This document shows, in pieces, positions 8,062 to 16,667 of a DNA stretch of 24,146 nucleotides. The translations under genes were made by a program, and so were the position numbers. The stretch's first letter is position 1. The number at the start of each line of letters is the position of its first letter. The stretch is taken from NCBI GenBank assembly GCA_040904625.1, contig JBBDTC010000223.1:1-24146 (forward strand). The letters run 5' to 3'. The notes under the pieces were generated by a model, which was given only the letters and a program-made list of their open reading frames with translations, was not told the origin of the DNA and ran no database searches. Origin of the DNA: JACKNG01 sp040904625 (GTDB lineage: Bacteria; Pseudomonadota; Gammaproteobacteria; Ga0077536).

Positions 8062-10125
8062 TTACTCTTCGCGGGACAACACCAGGCTGCCCCATTGATC
8101 GAGGCGACCGAGCCAGCCCGGGTTCACCACCGTGGTCGAGTCATATTGCTCGACGATGGCCGGCCCGGTAATCCGGTCGCCGGCGCGCAGGTGCTCGCGC
8201 ACGTAGACCGGGCAGCTCACCTTGCCGCGGCTCTGTGGAAACCACACTTCGGCGTGGGTACGCAGCGCGGCGCCGGCATCGCCGTTCCCCGCGGCGATGG
8301 CCGGGATCCGCGGTCGTTCGAGCAGGCCGAGCCCGGTCACGCCGACGTTGACCAGCTCGACCGGTTCGCGGCCTTCGTAGGAATAACCGTAGAGATCGCG
8401 ATGCGCCGCATGAAAGGCGGCTATCGCGCGATCGAGCGGCGCACTGCCGGCCGTCGCATCGACGGTCAGCGGCACGCGGATCTCGTAAGCCTGCCCGCCG
8501 TAGCGAAGATCGAGAAAGCGGCTGAGTTCGGCCCGCGCGCCGCTGAAGCCCTCGCCCGCCAGGCGCCGTCCGACCTCGGCTTCGAGTTCGGCGTAGGTCG
8601 CACCGATCCGCTTGCGGTCGAGCTCGTCCTCACGCTGCACATCGGTATGCACGAGATCGATGCGCACGTCGGTCAGCAGCAGACCGTAGGCCGAAGTCAC
8701 GCCGGGGCTGGGCGGGATGAGAACCTGGCGCATGCCCAGCCAGTCGGCGAGATAGCAGGCGTGCAGCGGGCCCGCTCCACCGAAGGCGACGAGCGCATAG
8801 TCGCGCGGGTCGCGGCCGCGCTTGACCGAGACGGTACGGATTCCGGCTGCCATGTTCTCGATGGCGATGCGCAGAATACCGTCGGCGGCGTCTTCGAGAC
8901 CGAGTTCGAGCGCCTGCGCGATGGGCTCGACCACCGCCGCCGCCCGCGCCGTATCCAGGCTCACCCCGCCACCGGCCAGCGCCGTGGTCAGACGGCCGAG
9001 CACGACATTGGCATCGGTCACGGTCGGCACTTCACCGCCGCGCCCGTAACAGGCCGGGCCGGGCTGGGCGCCGGCACTGTCGGGGCCGACCTTGAGACTG
9101 CGGCCCCCGGCCAGCCAGGCGATGGAGCCGCCGCCGGCGCCGACCGTGTGGATGTCGATCATGGGCGTCTTGACGTCGTAGATGTCGACCCGGCCCTCGG
9201 TCAGCATGCGCGGCGCGCCGTCCTCGACCAGGCAGATGTCGGCCGAGGTGCCGCCGACATCAAAGCAGATGATATTAGGGAAGCCGGACAAGGCGCCAAA
9301 ATGACAGGCGGCGATGACCCCGGCCGCGGGCCCGGACAGCGCGGCGGCGATCGGCAGGCGCGAAATCTCCTCGGCCTGCGCGAGTCCGCCGCTCGAACGC
9401 ATGATGTAGAAGGGCGCCTTGATGTCCTGCGCACGCAGGTGCTGCTCGAGCTTGTCATGATAGCGCGACAACAGCGGCATCAAGGCGGTATTGAGGCATG
9501 TGGTGTTGGTGCGTTCGTATTCGCGGTACTCGCGCAGGATGTCCGAGGAAATGGAGATGAAGCAATCCGGATAGACCTCCCGGATCAGCGCACGCACCGC
9601 CTCCTCGTGCACGGGATTGCGGTAGGAGTGCAGTAGCGAGACGGCAATCGCGTCGACCCCCAGGGCCTGGAACTCACGCGCGATGGCACGCACTTCATCG
9701 GCATCGATGGGCGCAGTCTCGTCGCCGCCGACATCGAGGCGCCCAGCGGCTTCACGCACGAGTTCGAGCGGTACCACGCGCTCGGGCTTGACCCACCAGG
9801 TGATATCACCGAATTCGCCCGGCACTGTCTGCCGCGCAACCTCCAGCGCTTCGCGATAGCCGCGCGTGATGACCAGCCCGAGCCGCGAATACTTGCGCTC
9901 GAGAATCGCATTGGTGGCGACGGTCGTGCCGTGGAACACGGCAGCGACGTCGGCCGGCGCAATGCCAGCCGCGGCGACCAGATGATCGATGCCGTCGATG
10001 AAACCGTTGGCGGGATCGGAAGGCGTACTCGGCACCTTGGCCAGATGGATTTCGCCGGAGCCCTCTTCGAGCGCGACGATGTCCGTGAAAGTACCGCCGA
10101 TATCGACCGCGAGTCGCCACGCCAT
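8062..10125 (-). CDS. hyuA: Hydantoinase/oxoprolinase subunit A family protein
   Basis: This is the ATP-binding A subunit of the HyuA/HyuB family, with an acetate/sugar-kinase-like actin fold. The 687-aa chain starts with the phosphate-binding motif DIGGTFTDIV (residues 8-17). It continues with FHGTTVATNAIL, the second phosphate loop FDVGGTSADICLVEDG, GAGGGSIAWLAGG and GPDSAGAQPGPACYGRGG, all diagnostic. A C-terminal domain ends with the GPAIVEQYDSTTVV block. AAGGA lies about eight bases before the ATG. The gene sits directly before subunit B and 66 bp after a second A-type paralogue. With HyuB it would hydrolyse a cyclic amide (hydantoin-, oxoproline- or related imide-like) or carboxylate a ketone at the expense of ATP; the choice is open. 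Confidence 0.94.
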   Translation of the reverse strand: MAWRLAVDIGGTFTDIVALEEGSGEIHLAKVPSTPSDPANGFIDGIDHLVAAAGIAPADVAAVFHGTTVATNAILERKYSRLGLVITRGYREALEVARQTVPGEFGDITWWVKPERVVPLELVREAAGRLDVGGDETAPIDADEVRAIAREFQALGVDAIAVSLLHSYRNPVHEEAVRALIREVYPDCFISISSDILREYREYERTNTTCLNTALMPLLSRYHDKLEQHLRAQDIKAPFYIMRSSGGLAQAEEISRLPIAAALSGPAAGVIAACHFGALSGFPNIICFDVGGTSADICLVEDGAPRMLTEGRVDIYDVKTPMIDIHTVGAGGGSIAWLAGGRSLKVGPDSAGAQPGPACYGRGGEVPTVTDANVVLGRLTTALAGGGVSLDTARAAAVVEPIAQALELGLEDAADGILRIAIENMAAGIRTVSVKRGRDPRDYALVAFGGAGPLHACYLADWLGMRQVLIPPSPGVTSAYGLLLTDVRIDLVHTDVQREDELDRKRIGATYAELEAEVGRRLAGEGFSGARAELSRFLDLRYGGQAYEIRVPLTVDATAGSAPLDRAIAAFHAAHRDLYGYSYEGREPVELVNVGVTGLGLLERPRIPAIAAGNGDAGAALRTHAEVWFPQSRGKVSCPVYVREHLRAGDRITGPAIVEQYDSTTVVNPGWLGRLDQWGSLVLSREE

Positions 10126-10191
10126 GCATTTCGTCCTTCTCTGGTGATTCGATTCATCGCCTGCAGTATCGCCTACCTGCAGGGCCGCAGG

Positions 10192-12213
10192 TCAACCGTG
10201 GACGGCGACGCGAGCGAGGACGAGGTTGCCGCAGCGATCGACCGTGGCCTGCCACGCTGGTGGAACGAGTGTGGTCGATTCGTGTTGTTCGATCACGGCC
10301 GGGCCGCTTATGCACTGACCCTGTGCCAGTGCAGCGCGACTGTAAACAGCACTTTCCACCGCACCGCGATGGCCGAGGAAATCGACCTCGCGCAAACCAC
10401 GCGGCCGGCCTTCAGCGTGGGCAGCCGCAGGGCTTTGCACCAATGCCGGGCGCTCGCGGCAGCCGTGCGCGGTGACTCGTGCGTTGACCACCTCGACCTG
10501 TTCGCGGTCGCGCCAGGAACGTCCGGCGAGGCGTTCGAATTCGTCGTGAAAGCGGCTGATGGTGGCCTCGATTAACGCCTGCCTATCCGTACGCGGACAC
10601 ACCACGCTCATCGTATGGCTCATGCCGGCATACCGCAGATCGAGTTTGTGCTCGATGACACAGGCCTCGAAATCGCCCCCGCTCACCGCGAGCCAGGCTT
10701 GGCCGGCCGCTTCGAGTTCGGCCAGCGTGCGCGCCAGCACGGCGCTTTCGAGCGCATCATGGACGACACCCACAGGGCTGACGAAGTCGCGCGAGACATC
10801 GGCGACCAGCACACCGTAGGCGGCAGCGAGTCCGGGCTGCGGCGGGATGACTACAGTGACCATGCCGAGCAGATCGGCGAGTTCGGCACCATGCAGAGGC
10901 CCTGCTCCGCCCATGGCGAACAGCACCTGTGCTGCCGGGTCGTGGCCGCGGCGAACGCATACCCGGCGAATCGCGCCGCACATGGCATGGCTGGCGATGG
11001 CGAGAATGCCGCGCGCAGTGGTCTGCGCATCGAACCCGCGGTCGCGGCCGAGCACCGTCAGCGCCCGTTCGGCGCACGCGCGATCGAGCGGCAGGCTGCC
11101 GCCGAGCAGCGCTGGCGGCAAGCGGCCGAGGAACAGTTGCGCATCGGTCAACGTGGGTACACTACCGCCGCGCCCATAGCAGGCCGGCCCCGGGTGTGCC
11201 GCGGCGCTGTCGGGACCGACGTGCCAGCGGCCATCGGCAGCGGCATAGGCAATCGAACCGCCGCCGGCGCCGATCGAGAGCACATCGAGCAGCGGCGTGC
11301 GCAGCGGAAAGCCCGCCACGCTGCCGTGGGTGGTCATGCCGTAGCGGCCGTCGGCGATCAGCGCGACATCGGTCGAGGTGCCGCCGACATCGAGGGTGAC
11401 GACATCGCGATAACCGGCCTGCGCCGCCAGACTATGCATACCCACCACCGCCGCTGCCGGCCCGGACAGCGCGGTGGTGACGGGCGTCTGCCGCACCGCT
11501 GCGGCCGCCGCGAGCCCCCCCTGCGCCTGCATCACCCACAGGCTCTGGCGTGGCCCATGTCGCTGTAGTTCGTCGAGGTGCTGGCCGAGCAGCGGCAGCA
11601 GGCTCGCGTTCAACGCCGTGGCCAGTGCGCGTTCGTACTCGCTCTGCTCGGGCAACACGGTAGACGACAACACCACTTCGATGTGCGGCGCGACCTCGGC
11701 AAATACCGCCGCCAACGCCCGCTCATGCGCAGGTTCCAGATAGCTGTGCAGCAGCGCCACGCCGACGACGTCGATGCCGGCCGCGGTGAAGTCACGGGCT
11801 ATCGCCGCCACCTGCTCGACATCGAGTGCGCGGACTTCCGTGCCGGCGGCATCGATGCGCGCGTCGATCTCATGCACGCGTTCGAGCGCGATCAGGCGTC
11901 GCGGCAATGGCGCGGGCGAGACGGTCCCGGCAGTGTCCGGCAAGCGCGCGGTCTCGAGCAATTCGCGAAAACCCGCCGTGACGATGAAGCCGACTGGCGG
12001 CAGCAAGCCTCGCAGGAGCGCATTCAGGGCAACGGTCGTGCTGTAGCAGACCTCATCGCCATCCTGTTGGCCCGCGACGGAGAAAACCTCAGCAAAATCG
12101 GCAGCCCCGGCCGACGGCAGTTTGTAGCTGTCGAGGACGCCGCTGTCGTCGACGACAAGCACATCGGTAAACGTACCACCGACATCGATGCCGAGTCGCC
12201 GAGCGGCCGTCAT
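10192..12213 (-). CDS. Second HyuA-type subunit, paralogue without its own B partner
   Basis: This 673-aa member of the hydantoinase/oxoprolinase A family has the same landmark motifs as its downstream neighbour: GIDVGGTFTDVLVVDD at the N terminus, YSTTVALNALL, TLDVGGTSTDVALIADG, GAGGGSIAYAAADG, GPDSAAAHPGPACYGRGG and GPAVIEQHESTTLV at the end. It is clearly diverged from the first copy, so this is an old duplication or separate recruitment. No second B subunit is present, so it either shares HyuB, forms an A-A'-B complex, or acts alone. The region just upstream of the start is a 164-bp palindromic element, and the ATG lies only three bases beyond its tip, so the leader and ribosome binding site (weak, ACAGG) come from the element. 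Its promoter context is therefore probably altered compared with the ancestral operon. Confidence 0.9.
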   Translation of the reverse strand: MTAARRLGIDVGGTFTDVLVVDDSGVLDSYKLPSAGAADFAEVFSVAGQQDGDEVCYSTTVALNALLRGLLPPVGFIVTAGFRELLETARLPDTAGTVSPAPLPRRLIALERVHEIDARIDAAGTEVRALDVEQVAAIARDFTAAGIDVVGVALLHSYLEPAHERALAAVFAEVAPHIEVVLSSTVLPEQSEYERALATALNASLLPLLGQHLDELQRHGPRQSLWVMQAQGGLAAAAAVRQTPVTTALSGPAAAVVGMHSLAAQAGYRDVVTLDVGGTSTDVALIADGRYGMTTHGSVAGFPLRTPLLDVLSIGAGGGSIAYAAADGRWHVGPDSAAAHPGPACYGRGGSVPTLTDAQLFLGRLPPALLGGSLPLDRACAERALTVLGRDRGFDAQTTARGILAIASHAMCGAIRRVCVRRGHDPAAQVLFAMGGAGPLHGAELADLLGMVTVVIPPQPGLAAAYGVLVADVSRDFVSPVGVVHDALESAVLARTLAELEAAGQAWLAVSGGDFEACVIEHKLDLRYAGMSHTMSVVCPRTDRQALIEATISRFHDEFERLAGRSWRDREQVEVVNARVTAHGCRERPALVQSPAAAHAEGRPRGLREVDFLGHRGAVESAVYSRAALAQGQCISGPAVIEQHESTTLVPPAWQATVDRCGNLVLARVAVHG

Positions 12214-12216
12214 CCT

Positions 12217-12380
12217 AGCAGCCTGTCGGACTCAGGCCGCATCTACTGCGGCGGTGGGATAGCGGCCCAAATAAGCGCGCATTCTCGTTAAATAGCCCCA
12301 CTATTCGCCTCGAACGCGCGCTCATTTTGCCTCGCTCTCCCACTCGCCTCGTCACGATGCCCTAAGTCCCGCAGGCTGCT
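12217..12380. repeat. 164-bp palindromic element, different ends but shared core (MITE-like)
   Basis: The terminal inverted repeats begin AGCAGCCTGTCGGACTCAGG on the left and AGCAGCCTGCGGGACTTAGG on the reverse strand of the right end, 17 of 20 matching. The interior is self-complementary, with a central ATAG-CCCCA-CTAT hairpin at about 12292-12304. On the minus strand it reads GGCGAATAGTGG..CTATT.AAC, the same core as in the 162-bp element, although the ends are unrelated. It lies between the amidase and the hyuA paralogue. It supplies the last codons and TAG stop of the amidase (12362-12364) and the leader of the next gene. Confidence 0.75.
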
Positions 12381-13798
12381 GTTGACGGCCAACGCGAGGC
12401 CCAGGGCCGTGCCGCTTCGAGCTGGGCGGCTGCGCGAAACAGGGTGGCCTCGTCGGCATAGCGCCCGATGAGTTGGATACCGATGGGCAAGCCGGCGGCG
12501 GTGGTACACAGCGGCAAGGAAATCGCCGGCTGCCCGGTGATATTGGCGAAGGCCGTGAAGCGTGGAAATTCTTCCATGCGCGTGGTCGCCTGATGCGGAT
12601 GAGCGGGGTCGAAATCGAACCAGCCGAGCGGCACCGGCGGCTGCGTCTGGGTCGGGGTGAGCCAGATATCGTAGTCGTCCCAGAAAGGTGCCGCCTGGCG
12701 CGCGAAGCGGTGCATGTCGTTGATCGCGAGCAGGTAGTCGGAGGGCCGCCTGGCGGCGTCGAAGGAGAGCATCTTCCAGGTATGGCGCTCGAACTGGTCG
12801 GGCTCGGGCGGTCGCCCGGTGCGCGCTTCCCAATCGCGCACCATCCACGCCACCATGCCGAGCCACAGCGTGGTGAAAATTTCCTGGAAGCGGCTGGCGT
12901 CGACCTGCGGTTTGGCTCGCTCGACCTGATGACCGAGTTCTTCGCACACAGCGGCGATGTCCTGCACCGCCGCGCGACAATCTTCGTGCACCGGTGTCGG
13001 CAGCACCGGCTCATCGCTCCAGGCGATGCGCAGCCGGCGGGGCGGCGCGCCGACTTCGTCGGCGAAGGGTCGCACGGGCGGCGGCGGGTAATAGGGAGCA
13101 CCGGGATCGGCACCCGCGGTGACGTCGAGCATCAGCGCATTGTCGAGCACGCTACGCGTGACCACGTGTTCACTGATCAGACCGGCGCCGCCGATGTCGC
13201 CGTAATCGGGGCCGAGCGGATTGCGCCCTCGAGTCGCCTTGAGACCGACCAGACCGCAGGCGGCGGCCGGGATGCGGGTCGAGCCGCCGCCGTCGTTGGC
13301 GTGCGCGACAGATACCATGCCGGCAGCGACCGCGGCGCCGGAGCCGCCGGACGAACCACCGGCCGAACGGCTCAGATCCCAGGGGTTGCGGGTGGCGCCG
13401 TAGAGTTCCGGCTCGGTCGTCGGTTTGGATGCGAACTCGGGCGAGTTGGTCTTGCCGCAAACGATGAAGCCGGCGCGGCGAAAGCGCGCCACGAGTTCGG
13501 AGTCGCGCGGCGAAACATAGCCCTGCAGATAGCGCGAGCCTTCGGTCATGGGAGCGCCGGCATATTCGGCGAGGACATCCTTGAGCAACATGGGCACGCC
13601 ACAGAAAGGTTCATCGCCGCGCAGTCGGCCGACTGCCTCGCGGGCGAGGTCGAACATGGGGATGACGACCGCGTTGATGGTCGGATTGAGGCGTTCGATC
13701 TCGGCGATGGCGGCGTCGACGAGCTCGGCCGGCGAGACCTCGCCTTTCTTCACCAGGGCGGCCTGATCCGCCATGGTCTTGCGCATTAGTTCTCGCAT
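12362..13798 (-). CDS. Amidase-signature family hydrolase
   Basis: This cytosolic amide hydrolase uses the Ser-cisSer-Lys triad. In the 478-aa product the catalytic lysine is K73 (MLLKDV), the cis-serine lies at about 149-150 in GGSSGGSGAAVAAG, and the nucleophile is S173 (DGGGSTRIPA). Length is normal. The C terminus ...SRWPSTAACGT is unusual: its last five or so codons and the stop are encoded inside the terminal repeat of the downstream 164-bp element, so the native tail was probably replaced by insertion. The start at 13798 has GGAG about 11 bases upstream; in-frame ATGs at 13786 and 13774 are alternatives. It sits downstream of a CoA-transferase on the same strand, and its neighbours suggest hydrolysis of an amide released by, or entering, the hydantoinase-type step. 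The substrate cannot be assigned. Confidence 0.92.
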   Translation of the reverse strand: MRELMRKTMADQAALVKKGEVSPAELVDAAIAEIERLNPTINAVVIPMFDLAREAVGRLRGDEPFCGVPMLLKDVLAEYAGAPMTEGSRYLQGYVSPRDSELVARFRRAGFIVCGKTNSPEFASKPTTEPELYGATRNPWDLSRSAGGSSGGSGAAVAAGMVSVAHANDGGGSTRIPAAACGLVGLKATRGRNPLGPDYGDIGGAGLISEHVVTRSVLDNALMLDVTAGADPGAPYYPPPPVRPFADEVGAPPRRLRIAWSDEPVLPTPVHEDCRAAVQDIAAVCEELGHQVERAKPQVDASRFQEIFTTLWLGMVAWMVRDWEARTGRPPEPDQFERHTWKMLSFDAARRPSDYLLAINDMHRFARQAAPFWDDYDIWLTPTQTQPPVPLGWFDFDPAHPHQATTRMEEFPRFTAFANITGQPAISLPLCTTAAGLPIGIQLIGRYADEATLFRAAAQLEAARPWASRWPSTAACGT

Positions 13799-13828
13799 GA
13801 GGTGATGGTCTCCGGCTTTGCGATCATC

Positions 13829-13964
13829 TGAAAAAAGGAACCCGGTNNNNNNNNNNNNNNNNNNNNNNNNNNNNNNNNNNNNNNNNNNNNNNNNNNNNNN
13901 NNNNNNNNNNNNNNNNNNNNNNNNNNNNNNNNNNNNNNNNNNNNNNTGAAAAAAGGAACCCGGT
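13829..13964. other. Assembly gap of 100 N flanked by an identical 18-bp sequence
   Basis: Bases 13847-13946 are N. The 18 bases before the gap (13829-13846) and after it (13947-13964) are identical: TGAAAAAAGGAACCCGGT. This is what two contigs with an unmerged end overlap look like. Collapsing the overlap would leave only about 50 bp between the CoA-transferase stop and the amidase start, consistent with one operon. Confidence 0.85.
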
Positions 13965-13968
13965 TACG

Positions 13969-15174
13969 CTATCGCGCGGCCGTCACCAACACACCTTCTC
14001 GCGTCAGCGCCGCCACCTGTTCGGGCGCATAGCCGAGCAGGCCTTCGAGCACTTCGGCGTTGTGCTGGCCGAGCGTCGGCGCGACCAGGTCGAGGCGTTC
14101 GGGTTGGACGGAGAAGCGCAGGGGGAAACCCGGTACCGCCAACGATCCCATGACCGGATCGACGATCTCGCGGACCATGCCGCGGGCCTGGTAGTAGGGG
14201 TGCGTGATGGCATCGACCGGGTCCATTACCGGCGCACAGGGTACGCGATGAGCATCGAGGGCCGCGATCACGGCGTCGGTGTCGGCGAAGCCGAGCATCC
14301 AGGTCTCGATGAGTTCTTTCAATTCGCCGCTGCGCGCGGCGCGGGCGGCGGGCTCAGCGTAGCGCGGGTCCAGCTCGAGCTCCGGGCGACCGATGGCCGC
14401 ACAGACATTCTTCCATTGTCGCTGCAGGGCGAGGATGACGACGTAGCCCCCGGGGCCGGCAAAGACTCCGAACGGCGCGATCAATTCATGATGAGCGCCT
14501 TGCCGGCGCGGGCGCCACTCCCCTCGAGTCAGCGTGTGGCCCTGCAGGGAGATGTCGTGCATGTGGAACATGCAATCGACCATGGCGATGTCGAGCCACT
14601 GTCCCTGGCCGGTTTGGGCGCGATGGAACAGCGCGTAGCCGATGGCGGAAAAGGCATGCACGCCGCTGCCGACGTCAGCGATACCGATGCCTACCGGCAG
14701 CGGCGGACCGTCCGCTTCGCCGTTCATGTGCATCAGTCCGGAAAATGCCTGCGCCGCCCAATCGTAGCCGGTCTTGTGCGAAAGCGGGCTCTCGCGCCCG
14801 TAAGCCGAAAGCGAGGCCATGATGACGCGCGGATTGATGGCCTGGACGTCGGGCCAGGCCAGTTTCTTCTTCTCCATCACGCCGGGGCCGAAATTCTCCA
14901 GCACGACGTCGGCTTTGGCGATCAGCTCGCGCACCACGGCGTCGCCCGCAGGCTCACGCCAGTCGAGCGCGAGGCTCTTCTTGCCGCGATTCTGCTGAAT
15001 GAAATAGCCGCTGCGTCCCTCTTCCGAAATTGGCAGCAGGCGCGATGGGTCGCCGCCCGGGGCGAGCTCCACCTTGATGATTTCCGCGCCCATCTCGGCC
15101 ATCAGCCGCCCGACTGTCGGACCGGCCAGGTATTGGGTGAAATCGACGACACGTATCCCCTCGAGTATCAACAT
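13969..15174 (-). CDS. Type III (CaiB/BaiF, formyl-CoA-transferase-like) CoA-transferase
   Basis: This enzyme transfers CoA between acyl groups in the cytosol. The 401-aa chain shows the family N terminus LEGIRVVDFTQYLAGP, the CoA-binding region with QNRGKKSLALD and ENFGPGVM, and the nucleophilic aspartate D167 in GIGIADVGSGVHA, aligned with Asp169 of oxalobacter formyl-CoA transferase. These are followed by TGQGQWLDIAM and the C-terminal PY.QARGMV block, full length for the family. GGGGAG five bases before the ATG fixes the start. It is the first gene of the presumed CoA-transferase/amidase/hyuA/hyuA/hyuB transcript; the 164-bp spacer upstream should hold the promoter. Its role would be CoA activation of a carboxylic acid generated by the other enzymes. 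Acyl donor and acceptor are unknown. Confidence 0.94.
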   Translation of the reverse strand: MLILEGIRVVDFTQYLAGPTVGRLMAEMGAEIIKVELAPGGDPSRLLPISEEGRSGYFIQQNRGKKSLALDWREPAGDAVVRELIAKADVVLENFGPGVMEKKKLAWPDVQAINPRVIMASLSAYGRESPLSHKTGYDWAAQAFSGLMHMNGEADGPPLPVGIGIADVGSGVHAFSAIGYALFHRAQTGQGQWLDIAMVDCMFHMHDISLQGHTLTRGEWRPRRQGAHHELIAPFGVFAGPGGYVVILALQRQWKNVCAAIGRPELELDPRYAEPAARAARSGELKELIETWMLGFADTDAVIAALDAHRVPCAPVMDPVDAITHPYYQARGMVREIVDPVMGSLAVPGFPLRFSVQPERLDLVAPTLGQHNAEVLEGLLGYAPEQVAALTREGVLVTAAR

Positions 15175-15338
15175 CGCGCTCCCCTCAGCCCCTGGATCGA
15201 GGGTGCGACTTTATCATCGAACGCCGAGCAACCGTGCAGCGTTACCGAGGGCACGGGCCGGCGCGGCGGGAGCGCCGCACCCGCTGCATAGCCTTCATCG
15301 TCAGACGGCCGCCGGCTGGCCGACGACTCTCGCGTGCA
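15175..15338 (-). promoter_or_regulatory. Spacer between symporter and CoA-transferase; possible hairpin
   Basis: This 164-bp spacer lies on the minus strand. A GGCGC-GGCGGGA-GCGCC inverted repeat at 15260-15276 could end the symporter transcript, but no T-run follows. The promoter of the CoA-transferase gene is expected here, yet no convincing -35/-10 or -24/-12 pair stands out. Confidence 0.3.
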
Positions 15339-16667
15339 TCAATCGACATCGTAGCGTCGAAAATAGTCCTGCATGGCCGCCAGCACCTTCGGCGCCAGCA
15401 GGACGGTCGCGGTGAGATTGGGAATGACCATCAAGGCGTAGGCCGTGTCGACCACATTGACCGTCGTCGTCGGGCTCCATACCGCGGCCGCCGGGATCAG
15501 GGCGAGATAGATCCACACGAAATGACCGCCGCGCGCCTCGCCGAACAGGTAGCGCGCGCATTTCAGACTGTAGTAGGCGTAGGTGATCATCGTCGTCAAA
15601 GCGAACGCGCCGAAAATGACGGTGAGAAACGTGCCGCCGGCGCCCGGCATGCTGGTCTCGAACGCCTGCGCCGTCATCACCACACCGGCGTCCGCGGCCG
15701 GCACGCTGGCGGTCAGGATGACCAGCGCCGTCAGCGTGCACACGACGTGGGTGTCGATGAACGGCCCGAGCATGGCGACCAGACCCTCCCGGACCGGTTC
15801 GTCGGTCTTCGCCGCGCCGTGCGCCATGGCCTCCGTGCCGATACCCGCCTCGTTGGAAAACACAGCGCGGCGTACGCCGGTGACCAGAATTTCCTTGAAC
15901 GTCAGGCCGGCCGCACCACCGAGGCCCGCTTCCGGACTGAACGCGCCGTGGACGATGGCAGTGAGTACCAGCGGCACGCGATCGAGATTATCGACGATCA
16001 CGACCAGACTGCCGATGAGATAGCCGACACACATGACCGGCACGACCAGTCCGGCAACGCCACCGACCCGCACCGTGCCGCCGATGACCACGTAGCCGAC
16101 CACGCTCATAGCCAGCAGCCCGGTCAGGATGGGCGGCACCGACCACTCCGACGCAATCAGGTTGGCGAGTTGATTGGACTGGAACACGCCGAGACAACCG
16201 ACCAGGCCGCATACCGCGAACATCATGGCCAGGGGCTTGAAGCGCGGCCCCAGACCGACTTCGATGAAATACATCGGCCCGCCCTGCATGACCCCGACCC
16301 GATCGGGTTTGCGATACATACAGGCCAATGTGCAGGTGAAAAACTTGGTCGCCATGCCGAATGCGCCGGCCACCCACATCCAGAACACGGCCCCCGAACC
16401 GCCCGCTGCGATGGCGATGGCGACGCCGGCAATGTTGCCCATGCCGATCGTGCCGGAGAGCGCGGCGGAGAGCGCACGGAAGTGGCTGATTTCACCTGGC
16501 GCGTCACCGCGATCGTAGCGGCCGGTGAGGAGCGCGAAACCGTGCCGCGCATGGCGCAATGGTACAAAGCGGCTGATGACGGTGAAATACAGTCCGGCCA
16601 GGCCGAGAGCGGCGACCAGCGGCAAGCCCCACACCATACCGACGACCTCGGCCGAGAACGCTTCCAT
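15339..16667 (-). CDS. AGCS-family sodium:amino-acid (alanine/glycine) symporter
   Basis: This inner-membrane carrier couples uptake of small amino acids, or a related amine or imide, to Na+. The 442-aa product has about ten or eleven hydrophobic segments and the family signature GGSGAVFWMWVAGAFG preceded by LSGTIGMGNIAGVAIA. Further conserved blocks are MQGGPMYFIEVGL, FSNEAGIGTEAMAHGAAKT and the late YAYYSLKCARYLFG. The start at 16667 is chosen because GAGGAG lies six bases upstream and the ATG overlaps the TGA of the preceding gene (TGATG); the open frame upstream to 16703 merely overlaps that gene. It is translationally coupled to the Rap1a/Tai-like gene. Located before the amidase/hydantoinase cluster, it may import that pathway's substrate or exchange its amino-acid product; this is inference. 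Confidence 0.95.
   Translation of the reverse strand: MEAFSAEVVGMVWGLPLVAALGLAGLYFTVISRFVPLRHARHGFALLTGRYDRGDAPGEISHFRALSAALSGTIGMGNIAGVAIAIAAGGSGAVFWMWVAGAFGMATKFFTCTLACMYRKPDRVGVMQGGPMYFIEVGLGPRFKPLAMMFAVCGLVGCLGVFQSNQLANLIASEWSVPPILTGLLAMSVVGYVVIGGTVRVGGVAGLVVPVMCVGYLIGSLVVIVDNLDRVPLVLTAIVHGAFSPEAGLGGAAGLTFKEILVTGVRRAVFSNEAGIGTEAMAHGAAKTDEPVREGLVAMLGPFIDTHVVCTLTALVILTASVPAADAGVVMTAQAFETSMPGAGGTFLTVIFGAFALTTMITYAYYSLKCARYLFGEARGGHFVWIYLALIPAAAVWSPTTTVNVVDTAYALMVIPNLTATVLLAPKVLAAMQDYFRRYDVD

Noticed and set aside
8041..9636. 531-codon open frame opposite hyuA
   Set aside because: Same reason: the opposite strand carries every HyuA motif, and this frame has none of its own.
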